Positions 22,177 to 33,611 of a stretch of DNA of 64,000 bases are shown piece by piece. Within the stretch, counting starts at the first letter, position 1, and each line of letters starts with the position of its first letter. The position numbers and the translations under genes were made by a program. The stretch is from Emergomyces orientalis (Eukaryota > Ascomycota > Eurotiomycetes > Onygenales > Ajellomycetaceae): the NCBI GenBank assembly GCA_002110485.1, contig MOWL01000088.1, positions 248,001-312,000 on the forward strand. Reading direction: 5' to 3'. Under the pieces are notes generated by a model, which was not told the DNA's origin, did no database searches, and was given only the letters and a program-made list of their open reading frames with translations.

Positions 22177-23274
22177 ATGGCTTCAAACAAACAGGGCAAG
22201 ATGGTATGCCACCCCTCCTGCAGATTGCGCAAAGGAGCAAGCTTACATTGGTCGATAGAGAGACACCTGCTAACATTGTTATAGCAAAACCTCGTACGTC
22301 TATCCATATGTGTCTGCGTCTGTAACTTGGAGTTGTGATGCGCTAACCTTGGCCGCCTGGCACCCAGATCAACTATCGGATGAGAGTGACCCTAACTGAT
22401 GGACGACAAATGACAGGCCAAATGCTGGCCTTTGATAAGGTAACATTTGGCCTCATCTGCGTAGCGACAATGATGGTGATGATAGCTAATGCCTACTATC
22501 TCTCCAGCACATGAACCTCGTCCTAGCAGACACAGAAGAATTCCGTCGTGTCAAGAGAAAATCAACCAAAACCACCCAAGCCCCCGGATCCAGCACACCA
22601 ACCCTTGTCGAAACCGAAGAGAAACGAACACTAGGCCTAACAATCGTGCGCGGAACACACGTCGTCTCGTGTTCCGTCGATGGACCGCCGCCCGCAGACC
22701 CCGCAGCGCGATTAGGAACAGCAGTGCCAGGTGTATCAGGAGCAGGCGCCGCTACCTTGGCCGCAGGCCCCGGTATCAGCAGGCCGGCTGGAAGAGGTCT
22801 GCCTGTCGGCCTTGGTGGACCAGCAGCTGGTGTTGGTGGACCACCACCTCCCGGTGGATTTGGAGGGTTTCCCCCCGCGGGATTCCCTGGAGCCCCTCCC
22901 CCAGGTTTCCCGGGACGAGGAGGACCACCTGGAGGCCCTCGTGAGTCTTTTTTCTTTACCTTCTATTGGTTTCGTATTTATCGGTCTAAAGATTTTATTA
23001 CTAACGTATGACTATCTTGTATGTAGCTGGCTTTGGACCACCTCCTGGCTTCGGTGGACCTGGTGTACCCGGTGGACCGCGTAAGTACCTCTTTGGTTCA
23101 TATCTTGCTTATTTCTATTTTTTTTTAACTTCTATTTCCCGGCTATATATATTCTTTTATTTATTTGCTAACTGGATATCTGTGAATAGCTGGAGGATTC
23201 CAACCACCCCCTGGTTTCCAGCCCCCCCTGGCCAGGGCAGAGGGTTCCCACCACCAGGGTTTGGAGGACGATGA
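22177..23274 (+). CDS. SMB1: Small nuclear ribonucleoprotein SmB, with a frame disruption near the end
   Basis: Sm-ring subunit of spliceosomal U1, U2, U4 and U5 snRNPs. Six exons: 22177-22203, 22285-22293 (a 9-nt microexon, Gln-Asn-Leu), 22368-22439, 22508-22940, 23027-23080 and 23190 onward, all joined in phase. Sm1 is in exons 2-4 (INYRMRVTLTDGRQMTGQML, then FDKHMNLVLAD) and Sm2 is GLTIVRGTHVVS. A Gly/Pro-rich tail follows (PPPGFGG repeats). In exon 6 the frame is lost at a run of seven C residues (about 23222-23228). Reading straight on leaves the Gly/Pro style and ends at 23443 (282 residues), whereas the next frame over continues GQGRGFPPPGFGGR and stops at 23274 (about 226 residues, the usual size). 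One missing C, by mutation or sequencing error, is the simplest explanation. Confidence 0.9.
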
Positions 23275-24072
23275 AATTGAAAATGTTATTGAATTATACG
23301 TTGACAGGAGCACGCACAAGACAACGACGAACCGACCGAAGAAGAACGTGGAGGAAAGGACTTTTGTTACATGGATACATATCCAATTATCCAAATTATA
23401 CGCCCGACGAATTTTACCCCCAAGTACCAAAATCCACACATGACTTGTACATCTGCTGTTGTTATTCAAAATAAAATAATTAAAAAATTCTACTACCTGT
23501 TCAATGGCGTTGGGGCGCTGGTGGAAGGAGGAAAGTGGACGGATGAAGTTGAGGGGGGCTTTCCAAAGGCCAAAGCAGTCTTTTTTTTTTTTTTTTTTTT
23601 TTTAATAGCTTTTTCATTTTACCAACATAAATACAGCCATAGCAGATTAATTAAATTAGCTAGCCAACCCAAAAAAAATTGAAAACGAGAATAGAATTGT
23701 CATACGTTCCTCACACCCATCTTCCATTTGCTTAATTTCAACACTCCCTTCTTCTCATTTTGTATCAAAATTTCAAGCTGGATAATCACCACGTGACTAG
23801 AAGAATCCCAATCCGACTAGCGTAAACCTTTCCTCTCCGGAATTCGGAGCCTCATTAGTAACTGCCAAAAGCAAGCAAAGATTGAATAGACCGAACAAAA
23901 GCTGGCGGAGTCAGAGAACAAAGAACGAAGAAAACAAAAAACAAGAGCAATACTCAGGGCGAGCGGATACATTTATTATATAGATACATTCTAACTTGTG
24001 AACACGTCTATAACCCTTCCTCTTTTCCCTTCGCCTTCTTCCGGCCCCAGAATCTCCGCTCAGCCAGAAAAG
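23275..24072. other. Spacer with T23 run
   Basis: 800 nt between SmB and MPC1: the SmB 3' end, a 23-nt T-run at 23581-23603, a CACGTG E-box at 23790-23795 and the MPC1 upstream region. Confidence 0.55.
23581..23603. repeat. T23 homopolymer
   Basis: 23 consecutive T between SmB and MPC1. Confidence 0.9.
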
Positions 24073-25014
24073 ATGGCTGCCGCAATCAAAGCTCTCAATG
24101 CGAAGATACGCTCAAACAAGGTGCTGGACTATGTATGCTCAACACGTAAGTTGAAAAAGGGAGAGAAATAAAGAAACAGAACCAAGAGCCCAATTGCTAT
24201 TTGCTATTGGTCGTCTTCCCCGTCACCTCGATTTCCTGTTACAATATATGCCAACAGTTCATCATTGGCAGCAACCACATATGCACAGAAGCAACCTGCT
24301 AACCGAACAATTCATTTATATCCAAACCCAACAGATTTCTGGGGCCCAGTCTCAAACTTCGGTATCCCCGTCGCAGCCGTTATGGACACACAGAAAGATC
24401 CTGAAATGTTCGTTTTTACTCCTCTCGAATCCCGCAACAATCCATCTCTCCCCTCCTACTCACTCTCCTACAACCTCCCTCTTGCCCCAACCAAACTGGA
24501 CATATATACGCCATACAGCCTCCGACTTTAAAATATATATTATAAAAAACGACAAGCACTAATATAATAATGATATGAAAAAACAACAGTATCTCCGGCC
24601 AAATGACAGGCGCCCTAGTGATATACTCGGGCACATTCATGCGCTACGCCCTAGCCGTGACTCCCAAGAACTATCTCCTGTTCGCATGCCATTTCGTCAA
24701 CTTTGGCGCACAGCTAACGCAAGGGTACCGATATTTGAACTGGTGGAAGTACGTAAATATTAATTACATCCTTTATTCCTGTCCCTCCCCCCCGGCGTGC
24801 CCCCTATCTACATTCAGTTCCAATTCTTTATTACAACAGTTGCATCATTCCACTGACATGTTATCCTTATTTTACCTCATCTAGCTGGGGCGGACGAGAA
24901 GCAGCGATTGCCGCGGGAAAGACATTCGACGCGCCACCTGCGAAAGCGGGTACAGGCGCCGTAGCCAGTGCCAGCGCCAGTGCTGCTGCTGGCGCTGGGG
25001 AGAAGAAATCGTAA
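24073..25014 (+). CDS. MPC1: Mitochondrial pyruvate carrier subunit 1
   Basis: Subunit of the inner-membrane heterodimer that imports pyruvate into mitochondria. Exons 24073-24145, 24335-24407, 24590-24748 and 24885-25014 join in phase (donors GTAAGT, GTTCGT, GTACGT; acceptors ACAG, ACAG, CTAG) to 144 residues. Family landmarks: HFWGPVSNFGIPVAA near residues 25-40, ISGQMTGALVIYSGTFMRYA, VTPKNYLLFACHFVNFGAQL and QGYRYLNWW, which cover the two to three short membrane helices of MPC1 proteins. The C-terminal tail is Ala/Ser/Gly-rich and ends EKKS. The second donor (GTTCGT) is slightly atypical but gives the expected PE-IISG junction. Confidence 0.95.
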
Positions 25015-26036
25015 TACATGGCCTCATGAGAGGGGGGGGAAAAACACAATATATGATATTAATACTTTTTTTACCAGCTTCTTCTTCCTTATTTGTCTAT
25101 TGGGGCTTGTTTTGTTTGAATTTATGTACACACACAGACATATCCCGGCCCTCCGCGCTTTACCCCTTACACCTTGTTATGTTATGCTACGTAATGTACA
25201 TACATGTATATCGTGGACAAGTTTTGCTTCTGTTGGCCTGGCTTTCTGTATCCCGGCCGCTCCTTTTTTAAAATTTTTTATTTGGATCTTATCCTTTTTT
25301 CCGCCTAAAAAATCTGATCATCGCATCGTATATAGAGAAGGGGTGTGAAAATCTTTGCTCATATTGTATTTTGTTTTTATTTATTTGGGAATTTCAGCTA
25401 TGTATGTGTATGAGAATGACTGAAAGAAAATAGAACATTGCATTCACCCATGCATATATGTATGTTAATTCTACCCGTACTCCGTTTACAAGAATGAAAA
25501 ATGAAAAGTTCGCTAGGTCTGATTCCAACAAGTAAAACGAAAAGAAAAAGGAAAAAAGGCGGAGAGTAGGGAAAAAAGCGCCAGAAGAAACTCGAAGCAC
25601 GGAAAGCTTTTGTGAAAAAACCATGACAAAAACAAAAAAAAAAGGTGCAGAGGGTATGTACGGGTATGCATATATATATGCAGAATGGGGGGAAAGAATA
25701 TATAAGTAATAATAATAAAATGCTCTGTCAGGTAAAACTAGCTACCTGAAACCATCCAAAATTCTCACAGCGAGGTGTAAATACGCGAGGAAGTTTTGAT
25801 GAGCCTGTATAGATGTATCGCTTAACAAGGAGGTATGGGCTCAACTGTCCTTCTCGCATTCTAGGTATATATATAAATAGTAACAAATATAATAATAAAA
25901 AAGGGGCGTGGTAACGAGGGTGTGGGCTTAGTGGGTAACGGAGGAATTTGTCTAGAAGGGATTTTGTTCGTTCGTTCGTTCGTCGTAGCCATCATATATA
26001 TTTCTTTTCTTGACTTAGATATGAAGTTCCGTATTT
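25015..26036. other. Convergent spacer between MPC1 and the AVT-type transporter
   Basis: 1.0 kb holding both 3' ends. AT-rich with T-runs and a TA repeat near 25668. A GTTC tetramer repeats near 25968-25981. No gene-like content. Confidence 0.5.
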
Positions 26037-28430
26037 TTACAGGGAACAATGGTTCGGGCTTCCGGAAGATTCGCTGGCGGCCCAATTTGATATGGTTAGG
26101 GCGGTGGTATACATGCATCCGATCACGCCGAAGACTGCGAGGCCTATATCTGCATATTTTTGGCGTGCGGTTGTTGAGACGGCTTTGAGATGGAGCAGTG
26201 GCTATATTTTTTTTTGGTGGGGGAGGGTTCGTTAGTGGTTTGGGATCTTGAAATGAAAGAGCGCAAAAAAGCGAATTAAAGAAATAAATGAACGGTTTTA
26301 CGAGAGGAGCTCTCGTGAGTTTGAAAAACTTACTGGGTAGACGTAAACCAGTGGTACGCAGGCAAAGCTCCCGACAAGTGCGACGAATTTGTCTAAATCT
26401 GCTGCACCGCCCCATGCCACAAGAGCGCAGAACACGACAAGGAGAGATCTAAACCCGTTCTTCTTCCATTTGATCCCCGGGTTATATTTCCCGCTGCGGG
26501 TGAATAGCTCGTTTTCCAATATTCGGATAGCGGGGAACAGTTGGAGTGGCGTGCTAAGAAGAATCGCCACGGAATACAGGAACTGAATCCCATTAACCAC
26601 CTTGCTATCCTGGGGCAGGTTCAGGAGGACGACGGTTTCCGTCTTGGAGCCGAAGGCAGCGTAACCGAGCATGCCCATGGAGAGGAATACGGTGGTTATC
26701 ATAAACATGACGAGTGCCAGGACGCCTGGGAACTTGTGTGGCTTCTTCATGGACTCTTGGATGGGTATGATGAGGCCGACACCTTCGTATGTGAAAATGG
26801 CAGTGCCGATAAATAGTGTCCAGCTCATGGGGTTAAAAGGTTTGATATCTGCAACGCCACCGTTGTCAACAATGGTTTCGATGCCGTAGGCGTATAGATA
26901 GATAATGCCCATTAGGATGAAGACATCAGCAATGAGGGCTGTGAAGCCCAGTTTGCTGATGTCGCGGATGAAGGAGAGCGGGAGGAAAACAATCAATTGT
27001 ATCAAGATCATGAACTTGATGTCGATGAAGGTTTTGCACTTGCTCACAGCAAGGACAAACGCTTGTAGATTTTGGGAAACGAAGACAATATACGCAGACA
27101 CGAAACCGATCTGGCTGAGAACGATGGACCCTAGAATGATCCATCTCATATGTTTGCCGTAGAGCACACCGCCAATATCACCGAATGAGCCATGGATCTT
27201 CAGCCGCGTGTTGACTAGGAGGATAAAACAGTAGTAGCTAAGAAGCGACACAGAAACCAGGACCACGGAGCTAAACAGCATCCCTCCATTCATAAACGCT
27301 CTTGGTAGGAACAAAACGCCCGTGCCAACGAATGATTTCAGAAGAAGAAGTATTGCCCCAGTTGATGTGTTCGTCGGTTGCTTAGCACGTTCTTTATGCC
27401 TACGACGTTTCCCAGGAGTCTCTGGCCCGAGAAGAGGTTCCTCTTCTGCTAGTAGCCGTCTATCCTCATCCGTCATAGATTCCCGACGACTCCATAAATC
27501 AGGGGCAAAGTATTCATCGGGTTCCAGGGCCTCATCGTCCTCTTCCAGCTCCTCTCCCGCAAAGTGGCCGTATAGAGTCAGGAACTCCAAGAAATTGTTT
27601 GTGAGTAAAACAGGTCTGCCGTTCTGCAGTTCACCTTCTTCAGCCGCGTGAATGCCCTGTAACTCCCCAGGACCAGCAACCCGTCGAAGAAAATCTCTCC
27701 GGAAACCTCCAGGCACTTTAATCGTATTGATATCCATGACCTCACTCTCCGGCTCAGGTCGAGTTATATCAAAACTCCGCCTGCGACGAGAGCCATTGCT
27801 TCCCTGTCCCGCTGATTCGTCTGCCCATCTATAGATTGGTCTTGTAATATCCCCCCCTTGGAGCTGTAAACTGGAGAACTCTTCATTTGCTCCCCCATTC
27901 CTTGACGAGTTCGAATCATGCCCCGATGCACGGTTGTCTGAATCATACTGCGGCTGAACCAAATGTCTCCTGACAATATCTGGGTTCTCCATCGTCCCAG
28001 CACCCTGATCCGAGCCACCGTCTCTACCAGACCTGGCATCGAACGACCCATAAGTCGATTTTATAGTTGGCAAGCCAGGAGAATCGGTATCCGTTGGAGG
28101 AGGTATGTCCCCAGGGTGTTTTCTCTGAGCGGGATCGTGCTGTAGCGCTGATGCTAAAGCAGAATGGCCAGGACCGTGGAATGAAGCTGCTGCATGATCC
28201 GCTGCAGCGAGGGTGAGTTGCTCCCCTGAATGCCCATTTGAAGGTAGAACTAGCCGGGGGCTTTGACTTTGGCCATCGAACGACGATGGGATAGGGGTAG
28301 CCAGGCGGGCAGTTGCAATATGCCGTGGAAGGGACCCTGGTGCTGGGGAACCAGACCGAATAGACGGGCTTGGAGACCCAGGTGGTTGCGACGGGGGTAG
28401 TGAAGGGGATTTATCCGGGCTTTCCGACAT
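26037..28430 (-). CDS. Vacuolar amino acid transporter, AVT3/AVT4 type
   Basis: Amino acid/auxin permease superfamily; yeast relatives export neutral amino acids from the vacuole. Exon 1 is 26334-28430 and exon 2 is 26037-26201; the intron 26202-26333 (GTAAGT...ATAG) restores YVYP-PLLHLKAV, giving 753 residues. The first ~357 residues are Ser/Pro/Asp-rich, disordered and presumably cytosolic, with acidic clusters near EELEEDDEALE. The transport domain begins GAILLLLKSFVGTGVLFLPR near 358 and has about eleven hydrophobic segments; IFTYEGVGLIIPIQESM is the conserved mid-domain signature. An in-frame Met 34 codons upstream (28532) was rejected because MSESPDKSPSLPPS looks like the true hydrophilic start. 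It is transcribed divergently from VHC1, another vacuolar transporter. Confidence 0.9.
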
Positions 28431-29508
28431 TTTTCTCAGAGCAATACGGATATATGATATAAATTTGCTAAAATTGAACGAAAAAATAAATAAATCCGGG
28501 AAGGTTGGTGCACAAGATATAGCTACTTTCACTATGATTCCGAATGGTTAGATATCAACAAAACTGGAGCCATCAGAGAGCCAAGACAGAGCCCAATGCA
28601 AGGTGTGATAAAAAAATACGGGTTGGGGGCAATCTATCTCCTCAAGTTGTGCCCATGGGTGGTGTATTTATTCGAGCGTTGAGTGCAGCTGTCAAAGGGT
28701 GGCTGGGTCTGGTGAGTTGTCTATCACCAGTTCTTTGAGGTTGAGGCGGAGACAGCTCTCTTGTTCGCCGAGGTGAGGCGGCTGGGATACTAGTTAACAG
28801 GTCACGTGGAGATGGCGCATGATGGCTTAGTCATTCAGGTCCCGTCTTGGCAAAAAAACGTTGATCTGGCCAATGCCGTGTGTGATGTCGTCATACCTAG
28901 GTAAGCTGCAGTGAGGCACAGAAGCGCTTCACAGGTGATTATTGAGGAACTCAAAATGAAATGCTGTTGCACCATATACCAAATATAAAATATTATTCAG
29001 ATATATTCTAGATTAGGTATATTCTATTATTCTGTTTCTTATTGTAAGTAGAATCCCCGACTCACGGCCTACTGGTAGATGTCTGCCGCAATCGGCCTAG
29101 CCTCCTTTTTTCATTCTGCTTACCTAATTCAGAGAAAGGGGTCCGTGCTCCGCTCCCATCACCAGGAAACTAAGTGACATTGATCTACCCGTCAACAGCT
29201 CAACACGACAGCGTCTCTGTCGATTGTATTTCCACTTGGAATTTCTCTAGCTGTACATGTTCCCGACGGACTTATCTGCCTAAAATCCTTCTTGCGCCTA
29301 ATCAGAACCCTAATTGCAATCCATCGTTTCCCCCGCCTCCACAACCACACCCGCCGCTCGCTAACTCTTCCCAAGTTGAGAGGCCGCTACGAAAGGACCC
29401 TCCGTTTTGTAGTTGCTACATGCCTATATATATATATGCTATAATAATTAAATTCGAGTTTCATTATGCAGCATAAGTTTCGATAGCTAGCTACAGGTTT
29501 AACATCCA
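28431..29508. promoter_or_regulatory. Divergent promoter region of two vacuolar transporters
   Basis: 1.08 kb between divergent start codons. It contains a GGTCACGTGG E-box (CACGTG at 28803-28808) and a TA-rich block at 28975-29035. No ORF looks coding. Confidence 0.5.
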
Positions 29509-32500
29509 ATGGCAGAGACCAGGGACTCTGGTCATGGCGGGCCACGAAAACGACCTATCTTTGCTGCTCGATCGGCTGAAGCTGCTGGTTCCGGGTTCGA
29601 TTCAGAAACCCATGCGAACGACAATCGTCCTGGGGCACAATCTACTATTCCAGATCGACCATACGGACCCTTGACCTCGACCTCCCCTCCGCAGGTAGGA
29701 GGACGAGGTTTCACCTCTAGCTTTTTTGGGAGATGGGGCAAAGGAAAGACTCATGACTCAGGCAGAGAAGCAGACGTGGAGCAGCAAAGAACCCCAGGCG
29801 TGGTTTTAGTGAGGCGCACGTCCGTCGCTCACCAGAATCCACGAAACATTGATTTTCTGGACAGGAAAGAGAAAGGTGATCAGAGATCTGGCGCTTCAGA
29901 CGGCTCCGGAAAGCTGGGCAGCTTTTCAGGTGTCTTTGTTCCCACCACGCTAAATGTACTGAGTATTCTTATGTTCCTTCGGTTTGGGTTTATTCTAGGG
30001 CAAGCTGGAGTTTTGGGTATATTGGGTAAATGGTTTTCCTCCAGCTATCAGTGTGACTGAATGAAATATTGACTCAGATAAACAGGAATGCTTGCTGCTT
30101 CGTACTTAATAAATCTCTTGACAACCATGTCTATTTCAGCAATCGCAACAAACGGAACGGTTCGTGGTGGTGGCGCCTACTACCTTATATCTAGGTCCCT
30201 CGGTCCGGAATTCGGTGGTTCTATTGGAATCGTATTTTACATTGGATTCGTCCTGAATACTGGAATGAACGCCGTCGGTTTGATCAATTGCCTGATTCAA
30301 AGCTTTGGCTCCGTATCCGGCAAGTGGTCTCAGTTTTTGCTGGAAGGATTTTGGTGGACCTATCTTTGGGCCACGATCGTGCTAGTTCTGTGTACGGGAA
30401 TCTGTCTAGCGGGAAGCTCTATATTTTCCCGCGCCAGCAATGGACTTCTTGTTATCTTACTGGTGGCAACCTTCAGCATTCCAGTTTCGGCCCTTATGAT
30501 GGAGCCATTCAAAAACAAAGCCCTGGGAATTGAATTTACCGGATTTAGTTCGAAGACATTCGTCGACAATCTCCTGCCAAGGCTTACAAAAGGTGCCGCA
30601 GGGAGTCAAATACATGCCCGAGAGAACTTCCAGGATTTGTTTGGGATCTTATTTCCTGCTACCGGGGGCATCTTTGCGTATGGGCGCCTTTATACCCCTG
30701 GCTTTCGATCCTGCATGTTGAGCTGCTGATTTTGCTTCTAAATCATTTTAGGGGTGCGAGCATGTCCGGAGATTTGAAGAACCCTAGTAAATCTATACCG
30801 AAAGGTACACTATGCGGGCTCGGAGTGACGCTTTTTACCTATACTGTGGTGATTCTAGCAATGGCATCGACTATCACCAGAAAATCCCTATATAACGATG
30901 TGAACATCATCCAAGATGTAAGTCCCTGACCTCAACCTACGTTATACTTTATTGCATATCTTACTGACACGTTTTAGACTAATTCATCCGGAATCCTCAT
31001 TTTGCTTGGGGAATTTGCGACTTCATTTTTTTCGTCTTTAATGGGCGTCATTGGCTCCGCGAAATTGCTCCAGGCCATAGCCCGAGATACCCTCATCCCA
31101 GGGTTGACCGTCTTTGGCCAAGGTACGGCAAAACATGACGAACCGACCAATGCTATCCTCTTCACTTTCGTCGTGGCCCAGATTACAATGCTTTTTGACA
31201 TCAACCAGATCGCATCGTTCATCACAATGACTTATCTTATGACATTCTTAGTGACCAACTTGGCTTGTTTTCTCTTGAAAGTTGGGTCCGCTCCGAATTT
31301 CCGCCCCTCCTTTCATTATTTCAATACGTGGACAGCCTTATTTGGAACAGTTATCAGTGGCGTTACCATGTTCTTCGTCGATGGAGTCTACGCTTCTGGC
31401 TGTGTCTGTATATTGGTGTTGTTATTTCTCCTTATCCATTATACAACACCTCCCAAATCGTGGGGCGACGTTAGTCAGAGTCTCATCTACCACCAAGTCC
31501 GCAAATACCTCCTTCGTCTCCGGCCCGAACACGTCAAATTTTGGCGCCCGCAAATCCTCCTTTTCGTGAACGATTTTGACTCGCAGTATAAAATGATTCA
31601 CTTCTGCAATTCGTTAAAGAAAGGCGGGCTATTCGTCCTTGGGCATGTTATAGTCGCGGATGACTTTGCCAGCGCGGTCCCAGACGCCCGTCGAGAACAA
31701 GCCTCATGGACTAAATTTATCGAATTTTCCAAAGTGAAGGCGTTTATTAATATATCGATTGCTCCTACCGCGGAATGGGGCATAAGGAATATCGCATTGA
31801 ACTCGGGATTAGGAGGCATGCGGCCGAATATCGTTATAATCGATGAGTTCCGCAGGAATCAGTTGGTTGCCGAGACGCCATTTGCCTCCCGTCTGAGTCG
31901 TAGTTCCATTTCCAAGTCCACCGATTCTCCGAATGGCAATGAAAATCCCGATGCTTCCAACGATCGGCCGGAACCTTGCAGAGCTGACCATAAGATGAGT
32001 ATTCAGAGTTACCTAACCGTACTGGAAGATCTGTTGTTCAAATTACGGATTAATGTCGCTGTGGCTAAGGGATTTGATGAGCTTGAACTCCCAGCCGCAA
32101 ATGGGGGTAATACAAAGAAGTACATCGACTTATGGCCTATCCAGATGTCCGCGGAAATAGCGGCAGATGGAGCAAGCAAGCAAAATCTTCTCACCACGAA
32201 CTTCGATACATACACCCTAATTCTACAGCTCGGATGCATTTTGAACACGGTACCGTCGTGGAAAAAATCATATAGTCTCCGCGTGGCGGTATTCGTGGAA
32301 TACGAAAGCGACGTTGACGAGGAGCGCAGAAGAGTGGCAACCTTGCTAGAGAAGCTCCGAATCGAAGCGAAGGTTCTGGTCTTCTGGCTTGCTAGCGGTG
32401 CCCTGAAATCATACCAGATAATCGTCAACGGTGATGAGTCGGGGATCGACCAGGAGAGTATCGATGCCGTGGATCTGGCATTGAAAGACGAGGATTGGTG

Positions 32501-33611
32501 GCAGGATGTACGCGGATTCCGAGCCGGATATGTCAGCCCACAGAAAGGAGGTAAAATGGGACAGCATGTTTCGAAATTGCTAGGCACGTCACCAAAATGG
32601 CCAACATCTTCGTTTCAGCATGGACGTCACAGGGGCAATGGTTCGCGATTCGATGGGTTGCGGAAGCTGATTGAAAATTCAAAAAGGAGAAGGTCCATTG
32701 GTAGTTTTGGTGCCATGGGTTTCAGCCTCAGTATACAAACACAGCGTTTGCTGGATACGATGGTGGACTACCATTCAGAGGGTAGCTCGGAGTCCTCAAG
32801 CGATGATAGCGACTTTGAACCATATTTTAGTGACGGCGACGACGGTGGTGAAGGCTTTTCCAGTCCTGGACGGCCTTCCCAGCCAAATTTTGAAGATGGC
32901 CCATCAGTTGGAGTGAGACAGGGGATCCGAGCCGGTCTACTCAAACCAAAACACCACAAGGCGAGGAATGTTTTGCGTAGAGCCAGTACGGAAACTGCTG
33001 TTGCAGACGAGTCGAGTTCGTCTGACCCTGAAGTCGTGCCACTTCGTCGTCACGGCCCAACCATCACCACCACAGACGAAGGCGGCCAGCCGGGTTCATC
33101 TCCTGCAAATCGCCCCGCCATAGCCAGAACACCATCAAGCAACAAATTCTCCTCCTCCCCAATCCCCGCAACCCGAGTGGCGGATAGAGAGGACGTAGGC
33201 CCATCAATTATGTTTGCCAGCAGCCCACCGAGAGATCGTCTATCAGCCGGCCCATCAGCTCCTCGTGAATCAATATACTCAAGGCAACCTGCGGCAGATA
33301 CCACAGCATCCCCTTCTGATTCTCCAGCAAACAACTCCCCACCATCCAGTAACCCATCCCAGACTGCTGTCCCGCTCTCGTTCAACGACCTCCCCTGCCG
33401 CGCACAGCACCTGATACTCAACGAGCTGATAAAAAGTCATAGTCAAAAGACAGCAGTTACTTTTACGACCTTGCCATCGCCAGTAGAAGGGACCTGGCGC
33501 GACACGGCTGCCAGCGAGTCATATGTGAGCGATCTCGACCTTATGTGTGATGGACTTCCTCCGTGCCTGCTAGTTCACAGTAATAGTATGACGGTGACGA
33601 TGAACCTATGA
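29509..33611 (+). CDS. VHC1: Vacuolar cation-chloride cotransporter (SLC12 family)
   Basis: K-Cl-type cotransporter of the vacuolar membrane, involved in ion balance. Exons 29509-30025, 30086-30677, 30752-30917 and 30978-33611 join in phase (introns of 60, 74 and 60 nt) to 1302 residues, similar to other fungal VHC1 proteins. After ~145 hydrophilic residues the first membrane helix region is VPTTLNVLSILMFLRFGFIL, followed by NGTVRGGGAYYLISRSLGPE (the SLC12 signature), FAGASMSGDLKNPSKSIPKG across the exon 2/3 junction, and about twelve helices. A long SLC12-type C-terminal domain follows (HFCNSLKKGGLFVLGHVI onward), then a Ser-rich acidic stretch and a final conserved block near FNDLPCRAQHLILNELIKSH. 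It is intact apart from its introns. Confidence 0.93.
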
